From: Vibrio hippocampi
Lineage (GTDB): Bacteria; Pseudomonadota; Gammaproteobacteria; Enterobacterales; Vibrionaceae
DNA length: 64,000 bases
Assembly: GCF_921292975.1 (NCBI RefSeq)
Contig: NZ_CAKLCM010000003.1
Location: 930,001 to 994,000 of the forward strand
Direction of reading: 5' to 3'
The notes beneath the pieces were generated by a model. That model did no database searches and had not been told where the DNA came from. It worked only from the letters and a program-made list of their open reading frames with translations. A program made the translations under genes and the position numbers. Positions within the stretch are counted from its first letter, which is position 1. Each line of letters begins with the position of its first letter. Shown here piece after piece: positions 33,148-42,407 of the stretch.

Positions 33148-34410
33148 ATGCCCCACCCAGAAATGAACCTGATTTATGGCTCTGCTAAAGTCTGTGACAG
33201 TCACATTGTCGAGATGAGTGAAGAGCTCTGTCATCTTCTTGGGGGTGTCCAACAACCAACCACGCTACCGCTGTCGTTGATTGATCTGTTTGCTGACACA
33301 GAGAGAGAACGAATTGACGCCGAGATTGCACTGATTCTGCAAGGCAATACGACATCTCAACCACAACTTCTCGACATGAAGAATCAATATCTAGGGACTA
33401 TCCCAGTACTACTGATTCTTAACAAAACAGAGTGGCTTAATCGACCTGCTGTAGAGATGACGATCATTGACATACAGTTTACTTACTCACAGTGCCTAAA
33501 AGCTCGAGAACAAGACCAGATGTTTCGCGATATGATCTTACACTCTGCTCAGGGGATACTTGTCCACAGAGCATTTAAGCCACTCTTCGTCAATAACTCC
33601 TGGGTGAAACTGCAAGGCGGCGATTCGGTTGAGCAAGTCCTCGACATGGAAACCATTCTGCCACTGCTGCCTAGTCATGTGATCGAAGGCGCTCAACAGC
33701 GATATGCCGAACTAATAGAGAGCAAGCATCCTAAAGCGAGCAGTGTTGTGAAAAATATTGGCTTAGACGGCATCAGTCGATATTTCAATATCTATGACAA
33801 CGTTATTTACTGGCAAGGAGAATTGGCGGTGCAAGTGGTGCTTGAAGATGTCACAGACAAAGTGGCGTTGGAAAATCAGCTTAAATACCAAGCCAATCAT
33901 GATGATCTCACCGGACTGTTGAATCGCAGAGCCGTTTATAGTTGGGCACAAGATCAGATCACCCAGCACTCACCACTCACCTGCTTACTAATGGACATAG
34001 ACAATTTTAAGCAGATTAATGATACCTATGGTCACGGTGTCGGCGATGATGTCATTCGAACGTTATCGAATATCGCCAATGAGACCATCGCGAGTGTCGG
34101 TGGTATGACGGGTCGCTGGGGAGGCGAAGAGTTTATTGCTTTTGTTCCCCAACTATCCATGCAGCACATACAATGTGTAGCGCAAACCATCTGTGAGAAG
34201 TTCAGAAATACCCACCTTTACAGCGCTCACAATCAGGCATTTAGCGCGACGGTAAGTATTGGTATTAGCTATATGGATACAGTAAGTGAAGACCAATGTT
34301 TAGATGCGCTTGTGCAACGAACAGACCGTTTGTTGTACACCGCCAAAGCCAAGGGTAAAGATCGCGTTTGCATCAAAAATCGCCGACATGAACACTTACT
34401 CGCGATCTAG
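33148..34410 (+). CDS. PAS-PAS-GGDEF diguanylate cyclase
   Basis: 420 residues, soluble. PAS-like regions lie at about 10-110 and 125-240, and the GGDEF domain at about 243-405. HDDLTGLLNRRAVYSWA opens the domain, MDIDNFKQINDTYGH binds metal, and RWGGEEF (active GGEEF at 325-329) makes cyclic di-GMP from two GTP. No RxxD inhibitory site precedes GGEEF, so product inhibition is probably weak. GAGGAAG lies 7 nt before the ATG. Its 3' end overlaps the convergent small gene by 15 bp. The sensory signal is unknown. It may act with the degenerate HD-GYP regulator of the 19 kb operon, but this is speculation. Confidence 0.92.
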   Translation: MPHPEMNLIYGSAKVCDSHIVEMSEELCHLLGGVQQPTTLPLSLIDLFADTERERIDAEIALILQGNTTSQPQLLDMKNQYLGTIPVLLILNKTEWLNRPAVEMTIIDIQFTYSQCLKAREQDQMFRDMILHSAQGILVHRAFKPLFVNNSWVKLQGGDSVEQVLDMETILPLLPSHVIEGAQQRYAELIESKHPKASSVVKNIGLDGISRYFNIYDNVIYWQGELAVQVVLEDVTDKVALENQLKYQANHDDLTGLLNRRAVYSWAQDQITQHSPLTCLLMDIDNFKQINDTYGHGVGDDVIRTLSNIANETIASVGGMTGRWGGEEFIAFVPQLSMQHIQCVAQTICEKFRNTHLYSAHNQAFSATVSIGISYMDTVSEDQCLDALVQRTDRLLYTAKAKGKDRVCIKNRRHEHLLAI

Positions 34411-34746
34411 ATGGTGAAATGATGCCATCATCGATTCCAACAGTGGCACCAGTTTAGACTCCAGCTCACTATACGCAATATAGGTATATTGAAGATTCGG
34501 GGTAAATGATGCGCGACTAAAGTCATCGACGTAAGGACCAATCACCACGACTCTGTACGCGAGGATTAAATCAGATTGCGCAAAAAAATCACGGAACCAT
34601 TTGCTGTCGAGTATGAGCCCATGGATGCCTTCGTCACTGTCAGCGACGTCAATTTGCCCGTAATTCAAGTGTATTTCGCTCAGCCGAAAGCATAAATTTT
34701 TTACCGCAATAAACAACCTTTCATCACCAATAAATTGAACCTTCAT
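34396..34746 (-). CDS. Small hypothetical protein, possible pseudo-receiver
   Basis: 116 residues, no signal or membrane segment. The pattern VQFIGDERLFIAVKNLCF, GLILDSKWFRDFF, YRVVVIGPYVDDFSRASF, YIAYSELESKLVPLLESM alternates strands and helices somewhat like a receiver domain, but the acidic pocket and Lys are absent. I do not recognise a family. It overlaps the end of the diguanylate cyclase gene tail to tail, and it is divergent from the NarL-type regulator, with one TTACTAGT motif between them. That motif could drive either gene. Confidence 0.6.
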   Translation of the reverse strand: MKVQFIGDERLFIAVKNLCFRLSEIHLNYGQIDVADSDEGIHGLILDSKWFRDFFAQSDLILAYRVVVIGPYVDDFSRASFTPNLQYTYIAYSELESKLVPLLESMMASFHHLDRE

Positions 34747-34803
34747 TTTATGTCAATTCTCCATTTACTATGATCAGATTGTCGCCGTGTTCAATGATTT
34801 GGG

Positions 34804-34838
34804 ATACTCGAAAAATTACTAGTTTGTATCACGAGTAT
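34804..34838. promoter_or_regulatory. TTACTAGT motif inside a 7-bp inverted repeat, upstream of the response regulator
   Basis: CTCGAAAAATTACTAGT (34807-34823) matches the shared motif. It is also flanked by ATACTCG (34804-34810) and CGAGTAT (34832-34838), a perfect inverted pair. It lies 102 nt before the regulator start, which suggests autoregulation. Confidence 0.75.
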
Positions 34839-34924
34839 TTCCTTTATGATCGGCTGAACAATCACTTGAGAGTTGAAAGTGATAACGCTACAGTGATGAG
34901 TATCAGGATACAAAGGAAGTAGCT

Positions 34925-35560
34925 ATGACACCGAAAACGGTATTGCTTGCAGACGACCACACGATGGTCGCTGAAGGCATTAAAAATTTACTGGCGAGCG
35001 AATATGAAGTGGTTGCCATCGTCGAAGACGGCAATGCCTTAGTTCAAAAAGCAAAAGAGCTAAAACCAGACATCATCGTTTCCGATATTTCAATGCCAAT
35101 CATGAACGGCATCAACGCAGCCGAAAAAATTATCGCGACCAACAAAGAGGTAAAGATCGTTCTGTTAACGATGCACCCTGAGCTTAAATATGCGATGAAA
35201 GCGCTGGATATTGGTGTCCACGGATACTTACTAAAGCACGCGGCTCCAGAAGAATTGCTCACCGCCATTAAAACCGTGCTGCTTAATAAGACCTATATCA
35301 CTCCAACGCTCGCCGCAGACATCATGGATGCTTACAAGAACAATCAAGGAAAGGCAGAAGACCCACTTGATATTCTGACCTCTCGCCAAAGACAGGTTCT
35401 ACAGCTTCTTGCCGAAAGTCACTCAGCCAAAGAAATTGCCAATATCCTCAATGTCTCAAGCCGAACAGTTGAGTTCCACAAATATAAGATGGTAGAAATA
35501 CTCAAGCTCAATAGTGCCAGTGAGCTGGTTCCTTTTGCCATCAAAAACGGCTTGGTGTAA
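34925..35560 (+). CDS. NarL/FixJ-family response regulator
   Basis: 211 residues. The receiver has the acidic pair at 10-11, phospho-acceptor D54 (DIIVSDISMPIMNG) and K104 (YLLKHA). A LuxR-type helix-turn-helix ends it: LTSRQRQVLQLLAESHSAKE, IANILNVSSRTVEFHKYKM. AAGGAAGTAGCT precedes the ATG. No kinase gene is adjacent. The best candidate partners are the HisKA_3 kinases at 38.4 kb and 13.4 kb, as that kinase class pairs with NarL-type regulators. I infer it binds the CTCG-N5-TTACTAGT motif found at its own promoter and at those of the efflux, PldA and HlyD genes. Confidence 0.92.
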   Translation: MTPKTVLLADDHTMVAEGIKNLLASEYEVVAIVEDGNALVQKAKELKPDIIVSDISMPIMNGINAAEKIIATNKEVKIVLLTMHPELKYAMKALDIGVHGYLLKHAAPEELLTAIKTVLLNKTYITPTLAADIMDAYKNNQGKAEDPLDILTSRQRQVLQLLAESHSAKEIANILNVSSRTVEFHKYKMVEILKLNSASELVPFAIKNGLV

Positions 35561-35640
35561 CCCGCTAGATTGCAGACGCTAAATTGCAAACACTATTTTG
35601 CGTACGCTATATTACAAACGCTATATTTAAGCCGCACTAT

Positions 35641-36534
35641 TTAAACGACATAATATGACAACAGAGCCTCGACAAAACAGTGTTCAGGCTCTGTCAATTG
35701 CTTCGTTGCTTTATAAGTAATGTAAGCATTCTCTTGGCTAGAAAAGCTCTGTTCAAACAACGTGACCGCAGCTCCGTTTTTCACGGAATCATTCATCACA
35801 ATATCAAAGTTCCACGATACCCCAATATCGTTTAACAAGGCATCTCGTGCTTTAATCGCATCATCGACTATCAGCGTTGGGTTAACTTTGAGTTCATGAA
35901 ATTTATTGCCCATCTTATAGTGCCATCGACCAATTTCTTTGCTAGGTTGCTGAATCGCAATACATGGAATGCCAGTGTGCAGAATATCTTCCGGGTGTTG
36001 AATCTCTGGGTAACGAGTTAACAATTGAGGCGGCGCATAAAAATTTCTCTCGGCTTGCAGGAAGTGAATCACGCAATTGTTTCTCGTCTCCATTTTGTGA
36101 CTCTGAAGCCTTAGCACTTCCCCCACTTTGCGGTGTTGCTCTCGATTGGTTAGCGAACGCACCTCCAAAACCACGTCAGGGTGCAAGGTTCTAAAGTAAG
36201 GAAGAAAATCATTCACCAATAAAGTAGCAATAGGTTGAAGGGCTTCGACCACGACATGACAAGGGTTCTCCGACTCTTGGGTCGCAAGCTTCTTCAATGC
36301 ATTCAAGCTCTGCTTTACTTCAATCGCTCCACTTAGAAACTGCTCACCAAATTCTGTCAGCACAACGCCAGCTTTCGAGCGCAAAAACAGCTGCGATCTG
36401 ATTTTTCCTTCCAGCTCTAAAATTCTACGACTCACGGTGGGTTGCGGAATATTCATCGCCTCAGCCGCGTCACTGAAGCTTGAAAAATTCGTGACCTCCA
36501 CAAAGAACAACACCTCTTTACTCTGAATTTGCAT
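35641..36534 (-). CDS. LysR-type transcriptional regulator
   Basis: 297 residues from the ATG at 36534 (a TTG ten codons earlier is unlikely). The N-terminal winged helix is clear: FSSFSDAAEAMNIPQPTVSR, RRILELEGKIRSQLF. The effector domain follows at about 90-290. It is divergent from the small membrane protein/HlyD operon, the usual arrangement for a LysR regulator and its target. Two copies of the TTACTAGT motif lie between them, so control may be shared with another regulator. Inducer unknown. Confidence 0.88.
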   Translation of the reverse strand: MQIQSKEVLFFVEVTNFSSFSDAAEAMNIPQPTVSRRILELEGKIRSQLFLRSKAGVVLTEFGEQFLSGAIEVKQSLNALKKLATQESENPCHVVVEALQPIATLLVNDFLPYFRTLHPDVVLEVRSLTNREQHRKVGEVLRLQSHKMETRNNCVIHFLQAERNFYAPPQLLTRYPEIQHPEDILHTGIPCIAIQQPSKEIGRWHYKMGNKFHELKVNPTLIVDDAIKARDALLNDIGVSWNFDIVMNDSVKNGAAVTLFEQSFSSQENAYITYKATKQLTEPEHCFVEALLSYYVV

Positions 36535-36595
36535 TGATTGGCACCAAATAATGATTACTGTCAATTATGCTAGCCTGTTGTGGTTGCCAATACCC

Positions 36596-36696
36596 CTCGG
36601 GAATTTACTAGTGTTGAGTGAAAGCGTTCAGTGCTGACGTCAATGCCCAAACCGCTCACTGGTATTTATTGTTTCACCGACTAGCAATTTTACGAG
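36596..36696. promoter_or_regulatory. Two opposed TTACTAGT motifs between LysR and the HlyD operon
   Basis: CTCGGGAATTTACTAGT (36596-36612, plus strand) and, on the minus strand, CTCGTAAAATTGCTAGT (36680-36696). They face each other across 67 bp. The second has one change in the core (TTGCTAGT). Confidence 0.7.
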
Positions 36697-36787
36697 CTGT
36701 GAATTTCTTGCCATGACTTAAGATCTAACCAATCCCAATTTTGTTACCCAACAGAATACATATTTATCCTTATTGAGGAGAAAGGTT

Positions 36788-37132
36788 ATGAGTCTAGTCA
36801 GCGTTCCTTTTGTCGACAGTACCAGCGATATTGTGCTTCATGGCATTGCAGCCTTCGTCCTGATAGTGTCCGTTTGCGCCGCCGCTATTGCGTTCTGGAA
36901 ACTACACGAACTTCCCATTCATAAAGCTCATGCTAGTGAACACCGCCAGTTAGGGCTTATTACCATACTCACCTGGGTTGGCTTTGTCTGGCACTGGGTT
37001 TGGGTTCTCGCCATCATTATCGCTTTCCTCGATGCTGAGCAAGCCATCATTCGTCTGCGCGATCTATGGCATGGTGATGCCAAAGATGCGAAATATTCAC
37101 TGGATGAAACTCAAGGAGATAAATCATGTTAG
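36788..37132 (+). CDS. Small inner-membrane protein paired with HlyD (YiaW/YibI-like)
   Basis: 114 residues from the ATG at 36788, with GAGGAG upstream (the TTG at 36773 overlaps that site). Two membrane helices (about 16-36 and 55-80) flank a His-rich loop (KLHELPIHKAHASEH). A charged C-tail follows. It overlaps the HlyD gene by 7 bp. The arrangement matches Escherichia coli yiaW-yiaV and yibI-yibH, where a DUF3302 protein accompanies a HlyD protein. Sequence likeness to DUF3302 is limited, so the family name is tentative. Confidence 0.65.
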   Translation: MSLVSVPFVDSTSDIVLHGIAAFVLIVSVCAAAIAFWKLHELPIHKAHASEHRQLGLITILTWVGFVWHWVWVLAIIIAFLDAEQAIIRLRDLWHGDAKDAKYSLDETQGDKSC

Positions 37133-38349
37133 AAGGTCTGGCTATTTGGTCACTATTTATCTATATCCTGCGTCTGCTTGGGATCCCATGGAACAAACCG
37201 TTCAAGCTGTTTGCCTATATTGGCGGCGGACTTTGGTTAGGCTTTGTTTGGATCGGGCTCATTAATTACACTCCGATGGATTTATCTGGCGGTTCGGTTG
37301 TACAAGCGCCACATGTCCAACTGAGACCGGGCAATACGCAGATCAAAGGCAAGGTTCATAAGATACATATTGAACCCAATTCAAAGGTAGAAAAAGGACA
37401 GCTCATCTTTGAGTTAGATTCTGAAATTTACCAGATCCGCGAGCATCAAGCAGAGACCAAGAAACAAGCTGCTGAAGTCGAATACATGGTGGCTAAAGAG
37501 GAAATCGAACTGTCTCAGACGCAATATCAAACCGGTTTGATTAATCTTGAGATCTCAAAGAGCAACCTCGATTCAGCGAAAGATGACCTCGCATTGCAAA
37601 CTAATACACTGAATCGCTATATCGCCCAAAACGACAAGGTGAAATACACCATTACCGAGCGTGTAATGGACGAGCAACGTACCAAGGTCTCTCTGGCGAA
37701 GAACAATGTTCAATCTCTTGAAAATGAAATTGCGCGCAATCAGGTACAAGTCACCGAGTCAAAAATCTATATCGAGAAAGCAAAGCTTAACGTTCTCAAT
37801 GCAGAAGCGACATTGAACACTGTCAAAGAAGAACACGCACAAGCGCAATGGAACTTAACCCAGACCAAAGTGTATGCCCCTTCAAATGGTTTTGTGACCA
37901 ACTTTATTCTGCGTGAGGGTCAATATGTGGGTATCCTTTCGCGTATGCAGATGTACACCGACGAAAAGTACGTGCTGATGCGAGTGAACCACCAAGCGAT
38001 CAGAAACGTCAAAGCAGGTCAACTGGCTGAGTTTGCTTCCCCAGTCTACCCAGGCAAAATATTCTCTGCCGAAGTTCAGGGCATTGTTGAAGCGACGGGA
38101 GAATCCGAAGCGGGAAGTATGGGGCGTGAACTATCGGTGTCTAAAACGACACTGCAGAATGTGAAAAACAAATACCACTTTGTGCGTCTAAAGCTAAACG
38201 AACCCGAGGGCTATGACATTCCCGTTGGCGCAGTCGGTCTTGCATGGATAAGCGGCGAAAAGCCAAGCCATGCTCTCTCATTCCTTGATGTTATCCGTGG
38301 CATCATCATCCGAATGAAAGCACAGATTTACTACTTTTATTCAGTATAA
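37126..38349 (+). CDS. HlyD/EmrA-family membrane fusion protein (YiaV/YibH-like)
   Basis: 407 residues. Two N-terminal membrane helices (about 5-50) precede the biotinyl-lipoyl-like half (VQLRPGNTQIKGKVHKIHIE, EPNSKVEKGQLIFELDS). A long coiled-coil hairpin follows (about 100-235). The second half is YAPSNGFVTNFILREGQYVG. The C-terminal part has an extra hydrophobic end. Such adaptors work with small membrane proteins, and no MFS or ABC partner is encoded beside it. Translation is coupled to the preceding gene by overlap, and a terminator follows. The substrate is unknown. Confidence 0.88.
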   Translation: MLEGLAIWSLFIYILRLLGIPWNKPFKLFAYIGGGLWLGFVWIGLINYTPMDLSGGSVVQAPHVQLRPGNTQIKGKVHKIHIEPNSKVEKGQLIFELDSEIYQIREHQAETKKQAAEVEYMVAKEEIELSQTQYQTGLINLEISKSNLDSAKDDLALQTNTLNRYIAQNDKVKYTITERVMDEQRTKVSLAKNNVQSLENEIARNQVQVTESKIYIEKAKLNVLNAEATLNTVKEEHAQAQWNLTQTKVYAPSNGFVTNFILREGQYVGILSRMQMYTDEKYVLMRVNHQAIRNVKAGQLAEFASPVYPGKIFSAEVQGIVEATGESEAGSMGRELSVSKTTLQNVKNKYHFVRLKLNEPEGYDIPVGAVGLAWISGEKPSHALSFLDVIRGIIIRMKAQIYYFYSV

Positions 38350-38361
38350 ATGAGTAAATCG

Positions 38362-38397
38362 AAAAACCGCCCACCAGTGACTGGTGGTCGGTTTTTT
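38362..38397. terminator. Bidirectional terminator between HlyD and the triple-sensor kinase
   Basis: AAAAACCG..CCACCAG, loop TGA, CTGGTGG..CGGTTTTTT. The convergent genes end at 38349 and 38420, so it serves both. Confidence 0.85.
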
Positions 38398-38419
38398 ACT
38401 CAATAGTCAAAGGTTGACC

Positions 38420-41400
38420 TTACATTGGTCGCTGCTGGCTGGCATTAAACACAAGCTCTATTGTCGTGCCCTTATTCTCTTCGGATGAGATATCCAGTTG
38501 CCCACCAATCAAACGTGAGCGCTCCATCATACTCTTAAGCCCTAAACCCGGCGCAATACGTGCCGCTGCAACATCAAACCCCATGCCATCATCGGTGATT
38601 TGTAGTACGAAGTTGCCACGAACGGTCGCGATATTCACTTCGACTCTTGAAGCTTCTGAATATTTAGAGACATTTCTCAGTGCTTCCTGAACGATGCGAA
38701 ACACCGCTAGTTCAGAGTCACTGGCTAAATCCAGCTTCTTGGTAGAGCAGAAAAATGACACCTCGATCTCTTCTCTGCGCCTAAAATTATCAATTTCTGA
38801 ACGCAACGCTTCAACCAGCCCCAAGTCATCCAAAATTGATGGGTGCAAGCGACGAGACAAACCGTGTGTGTCTTCCGCAATGCCAACCAACCCTTTCTTT
38901 ATCTTTTTAAGAGATTGTTTGGTGGTCACATCTTCTATGGTCATTTCGAGTGTACCTGCCTCAATCGACAACACGGCAAGACGCTGGCTTAAATCATCAT
39001 GCAGTTCTCTTGCCACACGCTTGCGCTCTTCTTCTTGCACATTCAGCAGTTTCGATGCCAATTCTCTAAGCTCTTTCTGGCCTTCAATCAATGCTTGCTG
39101 GCTGCTTTTGAATAAGCTGATATCTTGAATAATCGCCGAACCGCCGACTAACTTGCCATTGGAACCAAATTGACATTCGGCAATTTCATTCACCCACTTG
39201 AGTCCATCTGGTTGTTCAAGACGGTACTCGACGTTTACCAAGCCCGTTGCTAATGCCTTAGCCCAAGCGGATTGATACTGCTCGCGGTCTGGTTGGTAAA
39301 TCATTTGCACAAAATCGAGACGTGACATCGACCGACCTTGAGCGACACCAATAATATGTGCAGCCTCTTGGGACAAGCTATGTAGACGATTTTCACTATC
39401 AAACTCTAAGCTACCAAGCTTGGCGACTCGCTGTGCGTTACCTAGTTGGTGACTGGTTTTCTGTAACATTGCCAGTGTTTTTCTGCGGTTGTAATAAGCG
39501 ATAGAAACCGTGACCGAAATAAACAGCAAACTGATGCCCAAGCCCCAGAGTAAATAGGGTTGCCAGCGGTTTTTCTCGATCACCGTGACATTGCCCCACT
39601 TCTCGGTCAGTAGCGTCATCTGCTCGGAACCAATGGATGCAATGACTTTGTTAAACAAACTGACTAGCTCAGGTTTAGAGGGATGGACACCAATGGCGAT
39701 CTCAAGTGAATATTCAGTGTCTCCTGACACCTTAATATTGTTGATTCCCATGGTTTGAGCAAGGTATCTCACGATCATCGGATTCTCAATCACCGCGTCC
39801 ACTTCGCCATTAGAAAGCGCTCGAAGACTGTCTTGCAGCGTCCGATACTGTTCGATTTTTATTTGTGGGTATTCGGCTTTTATTTTTTCGACGATACCAC
39901 TGCCTTTGGCACCACCAATTTTCTTGCCGATTAAATCGGTAATGTTCGATAACAGCTGTTTGTCTAATTGGGTATGAATGGAATAAGTGAGCTTGTGTGT
40001 CGGATGAGTAAACAGCAGCTCTTTCTTGCGTTCTGGCGTCACGTTCATCGTCATAACAAAATCAAGTTCACCGTCAACCAGCGCATTATAGGTATCTTTC
40101 CAGCTTTCGTAGGCGACAAGATGTGAGCGTAAATCATAGTGAGATTCAAAACGATCAAGGATATCAACCGCTGCGCCCCCCAGTTCCCCTTTGTCATCAA
40201 TATAGCCAAAGGGGGCTGCGCGTAATGCCGAACTGAATGCAAGACGGGGGTGACGTTGTAACCACTGTTTTTCTTCCGTGCTCAAGGTGTCAATCAAATC
40301 ATTGCGTTCACGGGTAATCGTCATCCATTTATCGCGTAAGTCTCGGAGTTCATCCCGAGTGATCGACTCAATCGCTTTATCAACAGCAGAAATCAGCAAA
40401 GGCCAGTCGTCTCGTATCGCTAATCGCGCTTTATTGGCAAGATGAACGGATTCGATTTCCAAGTAGCCCTTAATTTCGACATTAGAAATGAAATTTTTGT
40501 AGAGGTGAGTATTACATGTGGTAACTTCGCACAAGTAATAGTCTGCCTCACCCCGCAGTACCGCATTGATTCCCTCTCCTTGGTTGCTGTAGATCTGAAC
40601 ATTCAACTCTGGATAGTTTTTACTTAGATAACGTTGCTCTAGATAACCCCTCGTCGCAGCGATGACCTTGTCACCTGCTTGATCGAGCGATTCAATCGGT
40701 TCAGCGCCCGCTCGCCCAAAAAATGCGGTTTCAGATCCTTCAAAATAGGACGAGGTAAAGTCCATATACTGATCAATCTCTTCACGGTAACGGATAAACT
40801 GTAAAACATCGAGATTGCGGTCTTTTGCCATATCAAGCTGTTGATCCCAAGTCTTGCTGGCGTCAAACACAAATTGGATACCCAGCCGTTTGGCGATCAA
40901 GTCAAGATAATCAATCGAATAGCCTTTTAACCGACCATTTTTTTCATACACAAAAGGAGCAAAATTTTCATAAGCAGAGACTCGAATCGTCGGTGCCTTT
41001 AGTAACCAATTACGTTCTTCTTGGGTCAGGTTAAGCTCGACATCATTATTGCGAAAATCAATAAACCATTTTTGCTTGAGCGCATCGACATCAGCAGGGT
41101 CAAGACGCTCGCGTGCCTGTTCAAACCGATTTCTCAACGCTTCTGGGAATGCTTTGCTGTACATCACATGCACAGGTTTAAAGTGAGATTGGATAAATTC
41201 TGGCGCTGGCAGCACTCGTAGGTTAGGGATCAGTTCCGCTCGTTGGATATGTAAGCCAGTGGCAACATCAATAAATGTCACATCGGCAGTACCAAGCGCT
41301 ACCATCTGCAAGGCTTGTTTTAAGTTTTCGGTCTCGACGATCTGAGCTTGTGGGAAGTTCGCCTTAAAACTGTTGGTAATACTAAAGCCAACTGGACTGG

Positions 41401-41824
41401 CAATGATTAAGTTTGGCAACGTTTCAAGTGTCAGCTGCTCAACACGCTCTGTTTGACCTTCTCGCCAAAATGTCCCGACAAAGCGCGGAAGCAGCACATC
41501 GCCAAAAACAAAGTCATCATTATAGCGATCGACCTTGGCACCTTCGGTGATATAACCTTCCAGACTCGTGACCGCATGTTCTAACAACTTCAGGCGATTA
41601 GGAAACACTTCCCATTCCAGCTCAACATTGGCTTCTTCAGCAACAAGCTCATAGTACTCAGTGAAATACCCGGTAGGTCGCCCGTCTTCAAGGTAGGTAA
41701 AAGGCGCAATACTCCCCTCGGGTAAGGCTATCTTAATTTTCTCCATCGCCTGTGCAGGGCTAATCGAACAGATAGAAACAAACAATAAAATAATAAAAGA
41801 ATTCAAACAGGTTGTCGCTTTCAT
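38420..41824 (-). CDS. Sensor histidine kinase with three tandem SBP_bac_3 domains
   Basis: 1134 residues from the ATG at 41824 (AAGGA upstream). After a signal peptide there are three amino-acid-binding-type domains at about 25-255, 270-505 and 520-755. The last two begin with the linker LTQEERNWL or LSTEEKQWL and then an I-R-V or L-A-F strand. A membrane helix (about 765-785), PAS (about 810-920), HisKA_3 with H942 (ARELHDDLSQRLA) and HATPase_c (DDGMGFD, GLGLKSM) follow. EvgS and BvgS have two such sensor domains but a different kinase class. The kinase core is paralogous to the 13.4 kb gene. It probably signals to a NarL-type regulator, most simply the one at 34.9 kb. Ligand unknown. Confidence 0.9.
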   Translation of the reverse strand: MKATTCLNSFIILLFVSICSISPAQAMEKIKIALPEGSIAPFTYLEDGRPTGYFTEYYELVAEEANVELEWEVFPNRLKLLEHAVTSLEGYITEGAKVDRYNDDFVFGDVLLPRFVGTFWREGQTERVEQLTLETLPNLIIASPVGFSITNSFKANFPQAQIVETENLKQALQMVALGTADVTFIDVATGLHIQRAELIPNLRVLPAPEFIQSHFKPVHVMYSKAFPEALRNRFEQARERLDPADVDALKQKWFIDFRNNDVELNLTQEERNWLLKAPTIRVSAYENFAPFVYEKNGRLKGYSIDYLDLIAKRLGIQFVFDASKTWDQQLDMAKDRNLDVLQFIRYREEIDQYMDFTSSYFEGSETAFFGRAGAEPIESLDQAGDKVIAATRGYLEQRYLSKNYPELNVQIYSNQGEGINAVLRGEADYYLCEVTTCNTHLYKNFISNVEIKGYLEIESVHLANKARLAIRDDWPLLISAVDKAIESITRDELRDLRDKWMTITRERNDLIDTLSTEEKQWLQRHPRLAFSSALRAAPFGYIDDKGELGGAAVDILDRFESHYDLRSHLVAYESWKDTYNALVDGELDFVMTMNVTPERKKELLFTHPTHKLTYSIHTQLDKQLLSNITDLIGKKIGGAKGSGIVEKIKAEYPQIKIEQYRTLQDSLRALSNGEVDAVIENPMIVRYLAQTMGINNIKVSGDTEYSLEIAIGVHPSKPELVSLFNKVIASIGSEQMTLLTEKWGNVTVIEKNRWQPYLLWGLGISLLFISVTVSIAYYNRRKTLAMLQKTSHQLGNAQRVAKLGSLEFDSENRLHSLSQEAAHIIGVAQGRSMSRLDFVQMIYQPDREQYQSAWAKALATGLVNVEYRLEQPDGLKWVNEIAECQFGSNGKLVGGSAIIQDISLFKSSQQALIEGQKELRELASKLLNVQEEERKRVARELHDDLSQRLAVLSIEAGTLEMTIEDVTTKQSLKKIKKGLVGIAEDTHGLSRRLHPSILDDLGLVEALRSEIDNFRRREEIEVSFFCSTKKLDLASDSELAVFRIVQEALRNVSKYSEASRVEVNIATVRGNFVLQITDDGMGFDVAAARIAPGLGLKSMMERSRLIGGQLDISSEENKGTTIELVFNASQQRPM

Positions 41825-41972
41825 ACGCATCCTTGCTAGCGAAAGAGTTAACAATTTAATAACCTGAGTAAAGATATCACTTCCCTAATCCTTCGCCTAG
41901 ACGGTTAACGCCCAGATTGGCTTAGTATCGGAAGGTTTTTTTGCCAGTCACTGGGCATTTTTGTGCTGAAAT

Positions 41973-42407
41973 TTATCTCATTTTAATGAGCATTTTTTCA
42001 CATACTTTTCGAACGATTTTCATTTCGTGTTCGGTAATGTTTTGATATAAATCATCTTTAATATCACGCATAATATCGTTACCAGTCTGCACTGCTAGTT
42101 GCCCATCCTCCGTTAAACTTAGCATCACGTTCTTTAAATTCGAGCTTGAATTACTTCTATTGATCAATGCCTTTTGTACACAATTATCAACTAACCTTTT
42201 GGTGCTTGACCTATTTCTAAGTAAGCTGTCTGCTAATTGCTGTTGATTGATTTCACCTAAACTTGATAGAGCGATGAGCGCACCAAGCTCTTCAATTGAA
42301 ACTCCCAATCGAGCACGTAGCTTTGCATTTGCCATCGTTTTATACTCACTACTCACTCTATCCATGGCAAAAGTTATGCTGTCCGTGACGCCTCTGATTT
42401 CATTCAT
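41973..42407 (-). CDS. MarR-family transcriptional regulator
   Basis: 144 residues with a winged helix: SSLGEINQQQLADSLLRNRS, STKRLVDNCVQKALINRS, LKNVMLSLTEDGQ. The ATG lies within the last codons of the DUF2955 gene (overlap 42400-42407), so it is the third gene of the exporter operon. MarR proteins usually repress their own operon and are released by the exported compound. The palindrome at 44492-44515 is the likely operator. Confidence 0.88.
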   Translation of the reverse strand: MNEIRGVTDSITFAMDRVSSEYKTMANAKLRARLGVSIEELGALIALSSLGEINQQQLADSLLRNRSSTKRLVDNCVQKALINRSNSSSNLKNVMLSLTEDGQLAVQTGNDIMRDIKDDLYQNITEHEMKIVRKVCEKMLIKMR

